DNA of 64,000 nucleotides. Origin: Lujinxingiaceae bacterium. Its GTDB lineage: Bacteria > Myxococcota_A > Bradymonadia > Bradymonadales > Bradymonadaceae. The notes beneath the pieces are model-generated. The model was not told where the DNA came from. It was given only the letters and a program-made list of their open reading frames with translations, and did not search any database. The stretch spans positions 62,001 through 126,000 of the forward strand of contig JACCWM010000058.1 in NCBI GenBank assembly GCA_013697635.1, in the 5' to 3' direction. Below, one piece after another: positions 20,285 to 27,759 of this stretch (its first letter is position 1; each line of letters begins with the position of its first letter). The position numbers were made by a program, and so were the translations under genes.

Positions 20285-21601
20285 ATGCGAATCGTCATAA
20301 CACACCATAATGCGGACTTGGATGCGTTGGCCAGCGTGGTGGCGGCCTGTAAGCTGCACGCCGGTGCCCTGGGCGTGCGCGGTGCGACGGTGAGCCTTGC
20401 GGCCCAGCGCTACCTGGCACTGCACAAGGATCACTTTCCGCTGGTGGCCTACAGCGCTATCGATCCGGCGCAGGTCGAGGAGGTGATCGTGGTCGACGTG
20501 CGCGATCGCACGCGGCTGGCCGAGTATGCACCGATTCTTGCGCGAGCGCCGCGCATTGTCGTCTACGACCATCATCCGGCCTCGCCAGACGATCTGTTGG
20601 CCAGCCTGGAGATCGTCGAGCCGGTGGGCGCTTGCGTCACGATCTTGTGTGAGCGAATCCAGGAGAGCGAGGTGGCCCTCGACGGGGCCGAGGCGACGCT
20701 GATGTTGCTTGGGCTATATGCTGATACAGGCCAGCTCTCGTTTGCCTCGACGACGCCGCGCGACGTCGACGCCGCAGCGTTTTTGCTGCGCGCCGGGGCC
20801 AACTTGAAGGTGGTCACGCGCTATCTCGAGCAGCAGTACACGCCCGAGCAGCGCCTGCTGCTCTTGAGCATGATCCCAAACACCGAGGAGCTGCGCGTCG
20901 ATGGCGTAGACATGGCTCTGGCCTGCGCAACCACCGAGCGCTTCGTCACCGGGGCGGCCGAGGTCATTGACCGAGTCATGGCGATGGGCGGCCACGAGAC
21001 GGTGTTCGGGATCATCGAGTTTACCCGTGACAAGCGAACCCAGGTGATCGCGCGAAGCCAGGTAGGCCATGTCGACGTCGGCAGCCTGATGCAGACTTTG
21101 GGCGGTGGCGGTCACGCCGGCGCGGCGGCGGCCACCTTCAAGCGCGAGAGCCTCGAGCAGGTCAAGGCCAAGGTGCTGGCGCTGCTCGAGAGCACGACCT
21201 TTCGCCCCACACGGGTGCGCGAGATCATGAGCAGCCCCGTGCAGACGCTGGCTCATGATACGATCCTTGGGCGCGCAAAAGAGCTGCTCGCTCGCTGGAA
21301 CGTGCGCGGTGTGCCGGTGTTGCGTGACGGTCAACTGCGCGGCGTGTTGTCGCGGCGAGACGTCGAGCGGGCCAAGACGGCCGACGCATTGGCCTTGCCC
21401 GTGAGTGCGTTCATGGCCCACGAAGTCGCAACGATCGGCGTCGAGGCGACGCTTGAGGATGCCCTCGAGGCGATGACCAGCCGTGATGTCGGCCGCCTGC
21501 CCGTGCTGGAAGACGGGCGTTTGGTGGGCATTGTTTCACGTACCGACGTGATTCGCTTCTTGTACGATAAGCAGGCCCACACCCGAGCCGATGGCGAATA
21601 G
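20285..21601 (+). CDS. DHH-family phosphoesterase with paired CBS domains
   Basis: The 438 residues comprise a DHH domain (HHNADLDALAS, then VVDVRD, then the signature YDHHP), the linked DHHA1 domain with its GGGGHAGAAA loop (~275-285) and two CBS domains (~310-430). The same DHH-DHHA1-CBS-CBS order is known as the N-terminal part of A-adding tRNA nucleotidyltransferases in some bacteria, but here the chain stops before any nucleotidyltransferase domain. It is likely a Mn-dependent phosphodiesterase (nanoRNase or cyclic-dinucleotide type) whose activity is tuned by adenine nucleotides bound to the CBS pair; substrate is not determinable. Confidence 0.9.
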   Translation: MRIVITHHNADLDALASVVAACKLHAGALGVRGATVSLAAQRYLALHKDHFPLVAYSAIDPAQVEEVIVVDVRDRTRLAEYAPILARAPRIVVYDHHPASPDDLLASLEIVEPVGACVTILCERIQESEVALDGAEATLMLLGLYADTGQLSFASTTPRDVDAAAFLLRAGANLKVVTRYLEQQYTPEQRLLLLSMIPNTEELRVDGVDMALACATTERFVTGAAEVIDRVMAMGGHETVFGIIEFTRDKRTQVIARSQVGHVDVGSLMQTLGGGGHAGAAAATFKRESLEQVKAKVLALLESTTFRPTRVREIMSSPVQTLAHDTILGRAKELLARWNVRGVPVLRDGQLRGVLSRRDVERAKTADALALPVSAFMAHEVATIGVEATLEDALEAMTSRDVGRLPVLEDGRLVGIVSRTDVIRFLYDKQAHTRADGE

Positions 21602-21700
21602 GGCTTGCACAGGCAGCGTGCGATTCGTTAGGTTCGTTGGCGAGTGTAGACGGCCCTGTGGCCAGGTAGCTTCCACAACATGATGACGGAGTGAGTGAGC

Positions 21701-21844
21701 ATGGCGGTCAAAAAGAGAATGAAATCCAAGGGTTCAGGCAACCTGAAGAAAGAAGCCGAGACGAACAAGCGCTTCATGGTCACCTTGGCCGTCATTGGCG
21801 TGGTGTTCGTGATAGGCTTTATCATCCTTCAGTACGCGACCTGA
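21701..21844 (+). CDS. 47-residue single-span membrane protein
   Basis: ATG 21701 to TGA 21844 encodes 47 residues and has GGAGTG about 9 bases upstream. The first 25 residues are strongly basic (MAVKKRMKSKG..., ETNKR) and the last ~20 form one hydrophobic helix (VTLAVIGVVFVIGFIILQ), predicting N-in topology with almost no periplasmic tail. The sharp charge/hydrophobic division and the ribosome site argue for a real gene. Size and layout recall small membrane regulators and SecE-like or respiratory accessory peptides, but no sequence match is evident to me. It lies between the DHH-CBS gene and the convergent deoxynucleoside kinase gene. Confidence 0.6.
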   Translation: MAVKKRMKSKGSGNLKKEAETNKRFMVTLAVIGVVFVIGFIILQYAT

Positions 21845-21853
21845 TCCGATCAA

Positions 21854-22534
21854 TCACAAATCGCCTTCGAGCTTGAAGAAGGGCAACTCATTGTCGGGGG
21901 TCAGGCCGGCGCTCAAGAAGGCGCGTACCTCTTCCAAGAATGCGTCGCGCTCCTGGCCTTTTCGAAAGTCGCGCTCGGTGACGTCGATCTCGAGCACGTC
22001 GAGTCCGTATTTGCGCCGGGCGACTTGAGCAAAGTTGTCGTAGTAGCAGTTCAAACCGCGCAAGAACTCTGCGGTGATTCCGCTCTCCTCCTCGCGGCCG
22101 CGCTCGTCGATGCGACGCATCAACACACGCACATCCGGGGTGTGCAACAAGATGACCTTGTCGGGTTGGCGCACCCCGCTGTTGAAGCGCTTGAAGAAAT
22201 CAAAGTAGAGGTCGAGTTCGGTGTCGGTCATGTGGCCGAGGCCGTGCAAGTATTTGGCGAAGACCTCTGGGTCCTCGATCAGCGTGCGATCCTGGACGCA
22301 GGAGCCGCGCAGCCGGTCGATCTGGGCGTGGTGCTCGACGCGCTGCAGCAAGAACTCCATTTGCAGCGTGAAGCTCCAGCGCGTCATGTTGCGATAGTAG
22401 GAGCGCAAGAAGCGGTTCTCGACGACCGGCTCATAGAAGAGCTCGCAGCCAAAATGGCGGGCCAGAATCGTGGCTGCCGTGCTCTTTCCCGCGCCGATAT
22501 TGCCCGCCATCGCGACGAAAATCTTCGAGCTCAT
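21854..22534 (-). CDS. Deoxynucleoside kinase
   Basis: The 226-residue protein starts at ATG 22534, with GGAG 7 bases upstream. It has the P-loop AGNIGAGKST at the N-terminus, the substrate-binding block FYEPVVENRFL, then QMEFLLQRVEHH, the catalytic QDRTLIEDPEVFAKYL (DRS/ERS-like) and the arginine-rich lid MRRIDERGREEE. These are features of the dCK/dGK/thymidine-kinase-2 family, which phosphorylates salvaged deoxynucleosides with ATP. Base specificity is not clear. It follows the MFS gene by 75 bases; a nucleoside-uptake link is attractive but unproven. Confidence 0.9.
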   Translation of the reverse strand: MSSKIFVAMAGNIGAGKSTAATILARHFGCELFYEPVVENRFLRSYYRNMTRWSFTLQMEFLLQRVEHHAQIDRLRGSCVQDRTLIEDPEVFAKYLHGLGHMTDTELDLYFDFFKRFNSGVRQPDKVILLHTPDVRVLMRRIDERGREEESGITAEFLRGLNCYYDNFAQVARRKYGLDVLEIDVTERDFRKGQERDAFLEEVRAFLSAGLTPDNELPFFKLEGDL

Positions 22535-22609
22535 CAGCACTCCAGGGTCGACTGAGCAAACTGCGTCCAAAATCGGGGTGAGTTTAGAGCAGCCCACCGA
22601 CGGGGGCAA

Positions 22610-23824
22610 CTAGGGAGTTGCCGAAGTCGGGCGAGCGATGCGCTGCACGTAGGGCAAAATGGCCAGCGCGATAACAAAGACGCCGAGCTCCCACCATCCA
22701 GCCCAGCGAAAGAGCGTGGCGGCGCCGTGGTGGTCGAGCACCAGGCCGGAGAGCGCGTTGCCCAGGGCGCCGCCCAGGCCGAAGACGACAAAGTAGAGCA
22801 AGGCCTGAGCCGTGGCGCGCACCGATGGGGCGATCTCGTGGCCGAGAATCGCCATCATGGCCACGAAGAAGGCGCCAAAAGACAGGCCGTGAAGCAGTTG
22901 CAGGGCCAAGATCGCCGGGGCGCTGGCAAAGACGCCGGTGCCGTACCAGCGCAGGGCGGTGACCACGACACAGATGACGATCAGCGTGTAGGGGCGAAAT
23001 GCGCGCAAGAGGCGCGCGCCGTTTGCGAACGCTACGATCTCGGCGAAGACGCCCAGGGCAACGGCCAGCCCAGGCGCCCAGGCGCCCAGGCCGCGCTGCT
23101 CGCACAAAAAGACGATGAACAGGTTGTAGGGCGCCTGGGAGGCCCAGTGCAGCGCGCAGATCGGGAAGACGAGCAACAAGACGGGTCGGCTGAGCAGGCG
23201 CAGGGCGTCTCGCGCGCTTGGGCGATCGATGTTCGCGTCGATCGCCGGAAAGCGCGAGGCCGACGCCAAAGTAGCCAGCCCGGTGGCGATCATCAGCCAG
23301 GGCGCGAGCGCAGCCAGCTCGGCGTGCGAGGCCCACAGCCCGGCGGCCGACGCGCACAAGGCCATCAGGCCAAAGCCCGCCGAGCCCCACGCGCGCAGCG
23401 TGCCAAAGCGTGCGCTGCCCACCTCGCGAAGCGTCAACGCGTCGACCAACGGCACGGCGCAGCCCGCCGTGATGCCGTGGATTACGATGATCGCAAAGAT
23501 CACCGGGTAGATCTCGGTAAAGGGCAGGCAGACCAGCGCAAGCAGACCCAGGGCGTACTGAAGCTGGATGATGCGGCGAATGGCGCCGAAGCGATCGGCC
23601 AGCGTCGCCCAGCTCAGGTTCATGGCGCTCTGGCTCAGCGAGCGAGCGCTGTACATCACACCGATGGCCGCCGTGCTGATGCCGATGCTCTCGAAGTAGC
23701 GGGGCAAGTAGGTCGAGACCAGAACGCCCGCCAGCGCAAAAAAATAGACGCCGCATAGCGCCCAGATCCAGCTGCGGCGCGTGTTCAATTCGTTGGCATT
23801 GGAGCTGCCTGGCGAGGCGGTCAT
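22610..23824 (-). CDS. Major facilitator superfamily transporter
   Basis: The 404-residue protein starts at ATG 23824, 4 bases after the upstream stop. It has about 12 hydrophobic segments in two halves. The first-half loop motif is ATLADRFGAIRRI, a good A-type MFS signature between helices 2 and 3, and helix 5 starts FGTLRAWGSAGFGLMAL, as in the nucleoside:H+ symporter and LacY-like/phenylpropionate groups. The direction and substrate are unknown. Downstream deoxynucleoside kinase suggests nucleosides as a candidate cargo (inference). Confidence 0.88.
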   Translation of the reverse strand: MTASPGSSNANELNTRRSWIWALCGVYFFALAGVLVSTYLPRYFESIGISTAAIGVMYSARSLSQSAMNLSWATLADRFGAIRRIIQLQYALGLLALVCLPFTEIYPVIFAIIVIHGITAGCAVPLVDALTLREVGSARFGTLRAWGSAGFGLMALCASAAGLWASHAELAALAPWLMIATGLATLASASRFPAIDANIDRPSARDALRLLSRPVLLLVFPICALHWASQAPYNLFIVFLCEQRGLGAWAPGLAVALGVFAEIVAFANGARLLRAFRPYTLIVICVVVTALRWYGTGVFASAPAILALQLLHGLSFGAFFVAMMAILGHEIAPSVRATAQALLYFVVFGLGGALGNALSGLVLDHHGAATLFRWAGWWELGVFVIALAILPYVQRIARPTSATP

Positions 23825-23828
23825 GGCA

Positions 23829-24752
23829 TTACATCTCAATCGGCTCGTCAAAGCCGTCGCGCAGTTGATCGGCAAGTGGGCCGAGGCCTTCGAGCATCTG
23901 TGGCAGATTCTCGATCAAGTTTCGAAGCAAAAAAGTCTCGAGAAAGAAGGTGTAGCTAAAGACGATGAAGTGAAAGGTCGGGTCGTTGACCCCGGGCACA
24001 TAGCGCGCAAGGCCGCTGCGGGTGTTCTCGGTGATCGACGCGCGGAGCTTTCGAAGCCGTGAACTCAGACCCTTGGCGTCGCGCTGGCGAGCCTGGCCGG
24101 GCATCACGATATCGTCGGGTCGGGTGCCGGCGGCCATCCCGGCCAGCGCTTTGAACTCCTCGGGGATCGGGGCGGCCTCGAAGAAGGCGACCATGCGCTC
24201 GGTGCTCTCGCTGGGCGTCGGCTGGCCGGTTTCCAAGGCGGCAAGCTCAGCCAAGAGGGTGAGCAGCGTGCGCCCGGCCTCGCGCTTGAAGTCTTCGATC
24301 TCGGCCGATTCCCAGCCTGGGGACTGGCCCGCGAGACGCCCCGGCGAGGACAAGAAGGTTGCGTAGCCGAACAAAAGATGCAACAAACGGCCATCGGTCA
24401 GCAGGTTTTGACTCAAAACGAGCGCCATGACGGGTTGGCGACCGTGGCGAGCTTCGATCCAGTTGACGAAGCCGTAGAGTTTGGCGGCGTTGGGATCGAG
24501 GCGAAAACCAAACTCGAAACCAAGTTGTGCGAGACGAGCAAGCTGCTCTTGCAAAACGACGGCGTTTTTGGGATCGCCCAGGCGCTCGAGCACTGCGTCG
24601 GCACCCTGGCGAAATGCCGCCAAGAGACGTCTCTCAAGGCTGTGTTGTAGGCTGCTGGCTTTTGCCTTTCCTTGGGCCGCCAGTGCGCGGGTGCGCTCAC
24701 TGGTCGCCTCGCCTAAACGGGTCAATTGGCCGCGGGAATTCTTTTCACTCAT
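23829..24752 (-). CDS. Hypothetical helical protein
   Basis: The 307-residue protein is almost entirely helical and Leu/Ala/Arg-rich, without a signal peptide. The N-terminal 60 residues are charged and could be a coiled coil. Blocks that look conserved are GFEFGFRLDPNAAKLYGFVNW and VMALVLSQNLLTDGRLLHLLFGY, and near the end FHFIVFSYTFFLETFLLRNLI, which is hydrophobic enough to be amphipathic or membrane-associated. It is the first gene of the leftward set with the MFS transporter and deoxynucleoside kinase. I do not recognise the family. Confidence 0.65.
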   Translation of the reverse strand: MSEKNSRGQLTRLGEATSERTRALAAQGKAKASSLQHSLERRLLAAFRQGADAVLERLGDPKNAVVLQEQLARLAQLGFEFGFRLDPNAAKLYGFVNWIEARHGRQPVMALVLSQNLLTDGRLLHLLFGYATFLSSPGRLAGQSPGWESAEIEDFKREAGRTLLTLLAELAALETGQPTPSESTERMVAFFEAAPIPEEFKALAGMAAGTRPDDIVMPGQARQRDAKGLSSRLRKLRASITENTRSGLARYVPGVNDPTFHFIVFSYTFFLETFLLRNLIENLPQMLEGLGPLADQLRDGFDEPIEM

Positions 24753-24798
24753 CTAGCGCTCTACAGAAAGTGGATTGACCACGCTGGGACCGAGAATA

Positions 24799-24951
24799 AT
24801 GGCATTTGCCGATCACAAGGTGTTTGCTTGCCCCAAGTGCGGTTGTGAATATGCTTAGCCGGGTTCAATGGGCAAGGAAGAAAAGCGTCCTTGTCCACCC
24901 TCCAAAAATCAATGTAACTTGCCAGCACTTCAAGAATTGCATTTTCCCTAA
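24799..24951 (+). pseudogene. Possible small zinc-ribbon gene interrupted by an amber codon
   Basis: ATG 24799 opens a frame with VFACPKCGCEYA, a classic zinc knuckle, that hits TAG at 24856-24858. The same frame then continues through GKEEKRPCPP and NQC to TAA at 24949-24951 (51 codons). The spacing of CPKC and the later Cys residues is what a two-knuckle zinc ribbon would show, so one base change may have broken it. It could equally be a 19-residue leader upstream of lon or chance. No other gene fits the 24753-25021 gap. Confidence 0.3.
24928..24951 (+). promoter_or_regulatory. Tentative heat-shock-type promoter before lon
   Basis: CTTCAA (24928-24933), a 12-base spacer and CCCTAA (24946-24951) resemble the sigma-32 pattern CTTGAA-N13-CCCCAT at 9 of 12 positions, about 70 bases before the lon ATG. 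lon is a common heat-shock gene, but the match is loose and the spacing one base short. Confidence 0.25.
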
Positions 24952-25021
24952 CGATGTTTGCTCTGCTGTGGATTCCCGCCGGGTGTAGAGCGCCTAAACT
25001 TGCTGGTTCAGAGGATTTCGT

Positions 25022-27439
25022 ATGTCGCAAAAAGACGAGCTGATGGAAGGTACGATGGAAGGTATTCAAGAGCTAGCCTTGCTCCCTCTGCGCAACACGG
25101 TGCTGTTTCCCCAGGTCGTGGTGCCTCTTGCGGTGGGTCGTCCCAAGAGCGTCAAGCTCATTGAGGAGGCCGTCCAGCAAGAGCGTTCGATCGCCGTATT
25201 GACCCAGCGCAACCCGGAGACGGACAACCCCTCGCCGGACGACCTCTACGAGATCGGCACGATCGCGCGCATTCTCAAAGTCGTGAAGATCGCCAACGAC
25301 AACTACAGTGTGATCATCCAGGGCCAAAAGCGCGTGCGCCTCAAGCGCATGGAGCAGGTCGAGCCTTACTTTTTGGGCAGTTTTGAGGTGCTCGAGCTCG
25401 AAGAGGAGCTCTCGGCGGCCGATCAGGTCGAGATTGAGGCCTTGTTTCTCAACTTGAAGAGCACGGCCAAGCAGGTGGTCAAGTTCATCCCGGAGATGCC
25501 CAAGGAGGCCAGCCAGATGGTCGACGGGGTCAGCGATCCGGGTCAGTTGTGCGACTTCGTCGCCGCCAACATGGACATCCCCACCGAGGAGAAGCAGGCG
25601 ATCTTGGAGACGGTCGATCTCAAGGAACGCCTCAAGACCGTGGTCACCTTGCTGGCCCGCCAGCTCGAGGTCTTGCGTGTCAGCGACAAGATCCAAAGCC
25701 AGATCAAGGAAGAGATCGACAAGAATCAGCGCGAGTACTACCTGCGCCAGCAGCTCAAGGCGATCAAAGAGCAGCTCGGCGAGCTCGACGGCGAGGGCGG
25801 CGATCTCGAAGACATCGCCCAGGCGATCGACGACGCCAACATGCCCAAAGAGGTCGAGGATGTCGCCCGAAAGCAGATCAGCCGCTTGCGCATGATGCAG
25901 CCGGCCTCGAGCGAGTACGGTGTCACGCGCACCTACCTCGAGACGCTGCTTGACATTCCCTGGAGCAAGCAAACGCGCGACAAGCTCGACATTCGTGAGG
26001 CGCGCACCTTCCTCGACGAGGATCACTACGATCTCGACAAGGTCAAGAAGCGGATCATCGAGTACCTGGCCGTTCGAAAGCTCAAGAACGACATGAAGGG
26101 CCCGATCCTGTGCCTGGTCGGTCCGCCCGGCGTGGGTAAGACCAGCCTTGGCAAGAGCGTCGCTCGCGCGCTGGGGCGCAAGTTCGTGCGTATCAGCCTC
26201 GGTGGTATCCACGACGAGTCCGAGATCCGCGGTCACCGGCGCACCTATGTGGGCGCGTTGCCCGGGCGCATCGTGCAGGGTCTTCGCAAGGCCCAGACCA
26301 ACAACCCGGTCTTCATGCTCGACGAGGTCGACAAGATCGGCCGTGATTTCCGTGGCGACCCGTCGGCGGCGCTGCTCGAGGTGCTCGACCCGGAGCAGAA
26401 CAACACTTTTTCGGATCACTATCTGGAGATCCCCGTCGATCTCTCCAACGTGCTCTTTGTGGCCACGGCCAACATGCTCGACCCGATCTCGGCGCCGCTG
26501 CGTGACCGTATGGACGTCATCGAGATCCCCGGCTACACCGCCCACGAGAAGCGCCACATCGCCCGTCAGTACTTGATCCCCAAGCAACTCGAGAACCACG
26601 GGATCAGCGATGCGAATTTGACGATCGACGAAGAGGCGCTCGAGATCATCATCCGCAATTACACGCGCGAGGCCGGCGTTCGAAGCCTCGAGCGCCGCCT
26701 GGCCGACATCGCGCGCGGCGTGGCCGTCAAGGTGGCCGAGACCTATGAGTCCGAGGGCGAGAATGCGCCGATCCTGGTTCCGATCACCCCCGATAGCCTG
26801 GTCGAGTACCTCGGACCGGAGCGCTACCAGTACGAGGTCGCTCAGCGCACCTCCCACCCGGGCGTGGCCACCGGCCTTGCCTGGACGCCCTCGGGCGGCG
26901 ACATCCTCTTCATCGAGTCGACCAAGATGCCCGGCAAGGGCGAGCTGGTGCTCACCGGCCAGCTCGGCGACGTGATGAAAGAGTCGGTACGCGCGGCCCT
27001 GAGCTACATTCGAAGCCGCACCGACGAGTACCAGATCGACCCCCACTTCATGCGCGAGTTCGACCTGCACATCCACGTGCCCGCCGGTGCTATCCCCAAG
27101 GACGGCCCTTCGGCCGGCATCACGATGTTCATCTCCCTGTTGAGCCTGTTGCTCGGCACCAAGGTGCGAAGCGACGTCGCCATGACCGGCGAGATCACGC
27201 TTCGCGGCAACATCTTGCCCGTAGGCGGCATCAAGGAGAAGGTCCTGGCCGCTCATCGCGCCGGCATCAAGCGCATCATCTTGCCGGCACGCAACAGCAA
27301 GGACCTCATCGACGTCTCGGAGAACGTCAAGGCCGAGCTCGAATTCTTCTTCGCTGAGCACGTCAGCGAGCTGCCCGAGCTGGTCTTCGAGACCAACCCG
27401 GTCGCTCCGCCGGCCGTCGCCGCCAAGGCTGCCGACTGA
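25022..27439 (+). CDS. lon: ATP-dependent protease Lon
   Basis: This 805-residue soluble AAA+ serine protease degrades misfolded and regulatory proteins. ATG 25022 has AGAGGA 7 bases upstream. Domains in order: N-terminal substrate domain ([13 protein letters not shown] onward), long helical region, AAA+ module with Walker A GPPGVGKT (about 367) and sensor segments, and the protease domain with catalytic Ser697 in KDGPSAG and Lys740 in [14 protein letters not shown]. The Ser-Lys spacing of 43 equals that of E. coli Lon. It is a single-gene unit ended by a strong terminator at 27473. Confidence 0.98.
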   Translation: MSQKDELMEGTMEGIQELALLPLRNTVLFPQVVVPLAVGRPKSVKLIEEAVQQERSIAVLTQRNPETDNPSPDDLYEIGTIARILKVVKIANDNYSVIIQGQKRVRLKRMEQVEPYFLGSFEVLELEEELSAADQVEIEALFLNLKSTAKQVVKFIPEMPKEASQMVDGVSDPGQLCDFVAANMDIPTEEKQAILETVDLKERLKTVVTLLARQLEVLRVSDKIQSQIKEEIDKNQREYYLRQQLKAIKEQLGELDGEGGDLEDIAQAIDDANMPKEVEDVARKQISRLRMMQPASSEYGVTRTYLETLLDIPWSKQTRDKLDIREARTFLDEDHYDLDKVKKRIIEYLAVRKLKNDMKGPILCLVGPPGVGKTSLGKSVARALGRKFVRISLGGIHDESEIRGHRRTYVGALPGRIVQGLRKAQTNNPVFMLDEVDKIGRDFRGDPSAALLEVLDPEQNNTFSDHYLEIPVDLSNVLFVATANMLDPISAPLRDRMDVIEIPGYTAHEKRHIARQYLIPKQLENHGISDANLTIDEEALEIIIRNYTREAGVRSLERRLADIARGVAVKVAETYESEGENAPILVPITPDSLVEYLGPERYQYEVAQRTSHPGVATGLAWTPSGGDILFIESTKMPGKGELVLTGQLGDVMKESVRAALSYIRSRTDEYQIDPHFMREFDLHIHVPAGAIPKDGPSAGITMFISLLSLLLGTKVRSDVAMTGEITLRGNILPVGGIKEKVLAAHRAGIKRIILPARNSKDLIDVSENVKAELEFFFAEHVSELPELVFETNPVAPPAVAAKAAD

Positions 27440-27472
27440 CAAACGGGTAAGACAGCGGCTCCAAGAAAGAAA

Positions 27473-27509
27473 AAACGGCGCGAGGGGCTACAAGCCCTTC
27501 GCGCCGTTT
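27473..27509 (+). terminator. Strong rho-independent terminator of lon
   Basis: Arms 27473-27489 and 27493-27509 pair over 17 bases with one G-T wobble and a 3-base loop; the GC-rich stem (core ACGGCGCGAGGGGCT) is followed by TTTGTCGTTTCTTGTT. The rest of 27510-27759 shows no gene I can support. Confidence 0.85.
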
Positions 27510-27759
27510 GTCGTTTCTTGTTACATCCTCGCCGCACCACCGGGCTTTTCGCGGATCCGGCATGTTGTGACGACATCGCCACTCAAACCCAAGGAGATTC
27601 GTCATCCATCAGGAAGCCAGATGCAGGCTCTGTTCGCGGCCAGCCGCGCCAGCCGCGCAGCTGCGCTTTCATTAATCGAACCTGTGTGTTAGCCTTGTTT
27701 GCAGAACTAGCCCCCACCGCGTTTTTTTAGTGTTTACCGTGAATGTTTGGAGCACTCGC

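Noticed and set aside
25073-27442. A 789-codon open frame antisense to lon
   Set aside because: High GC and codon bias of lon keep the antisense frame open; the translation is rich in Leu/Asp/Val/His without any known domain, whereas lon is unambiguous.
27518-27730. A 70-codon frame between lon and the large lipoprotein
   Set aside because: Starts inside the gap after a terminator, lacks a ribosome site, and has no domain-like features.
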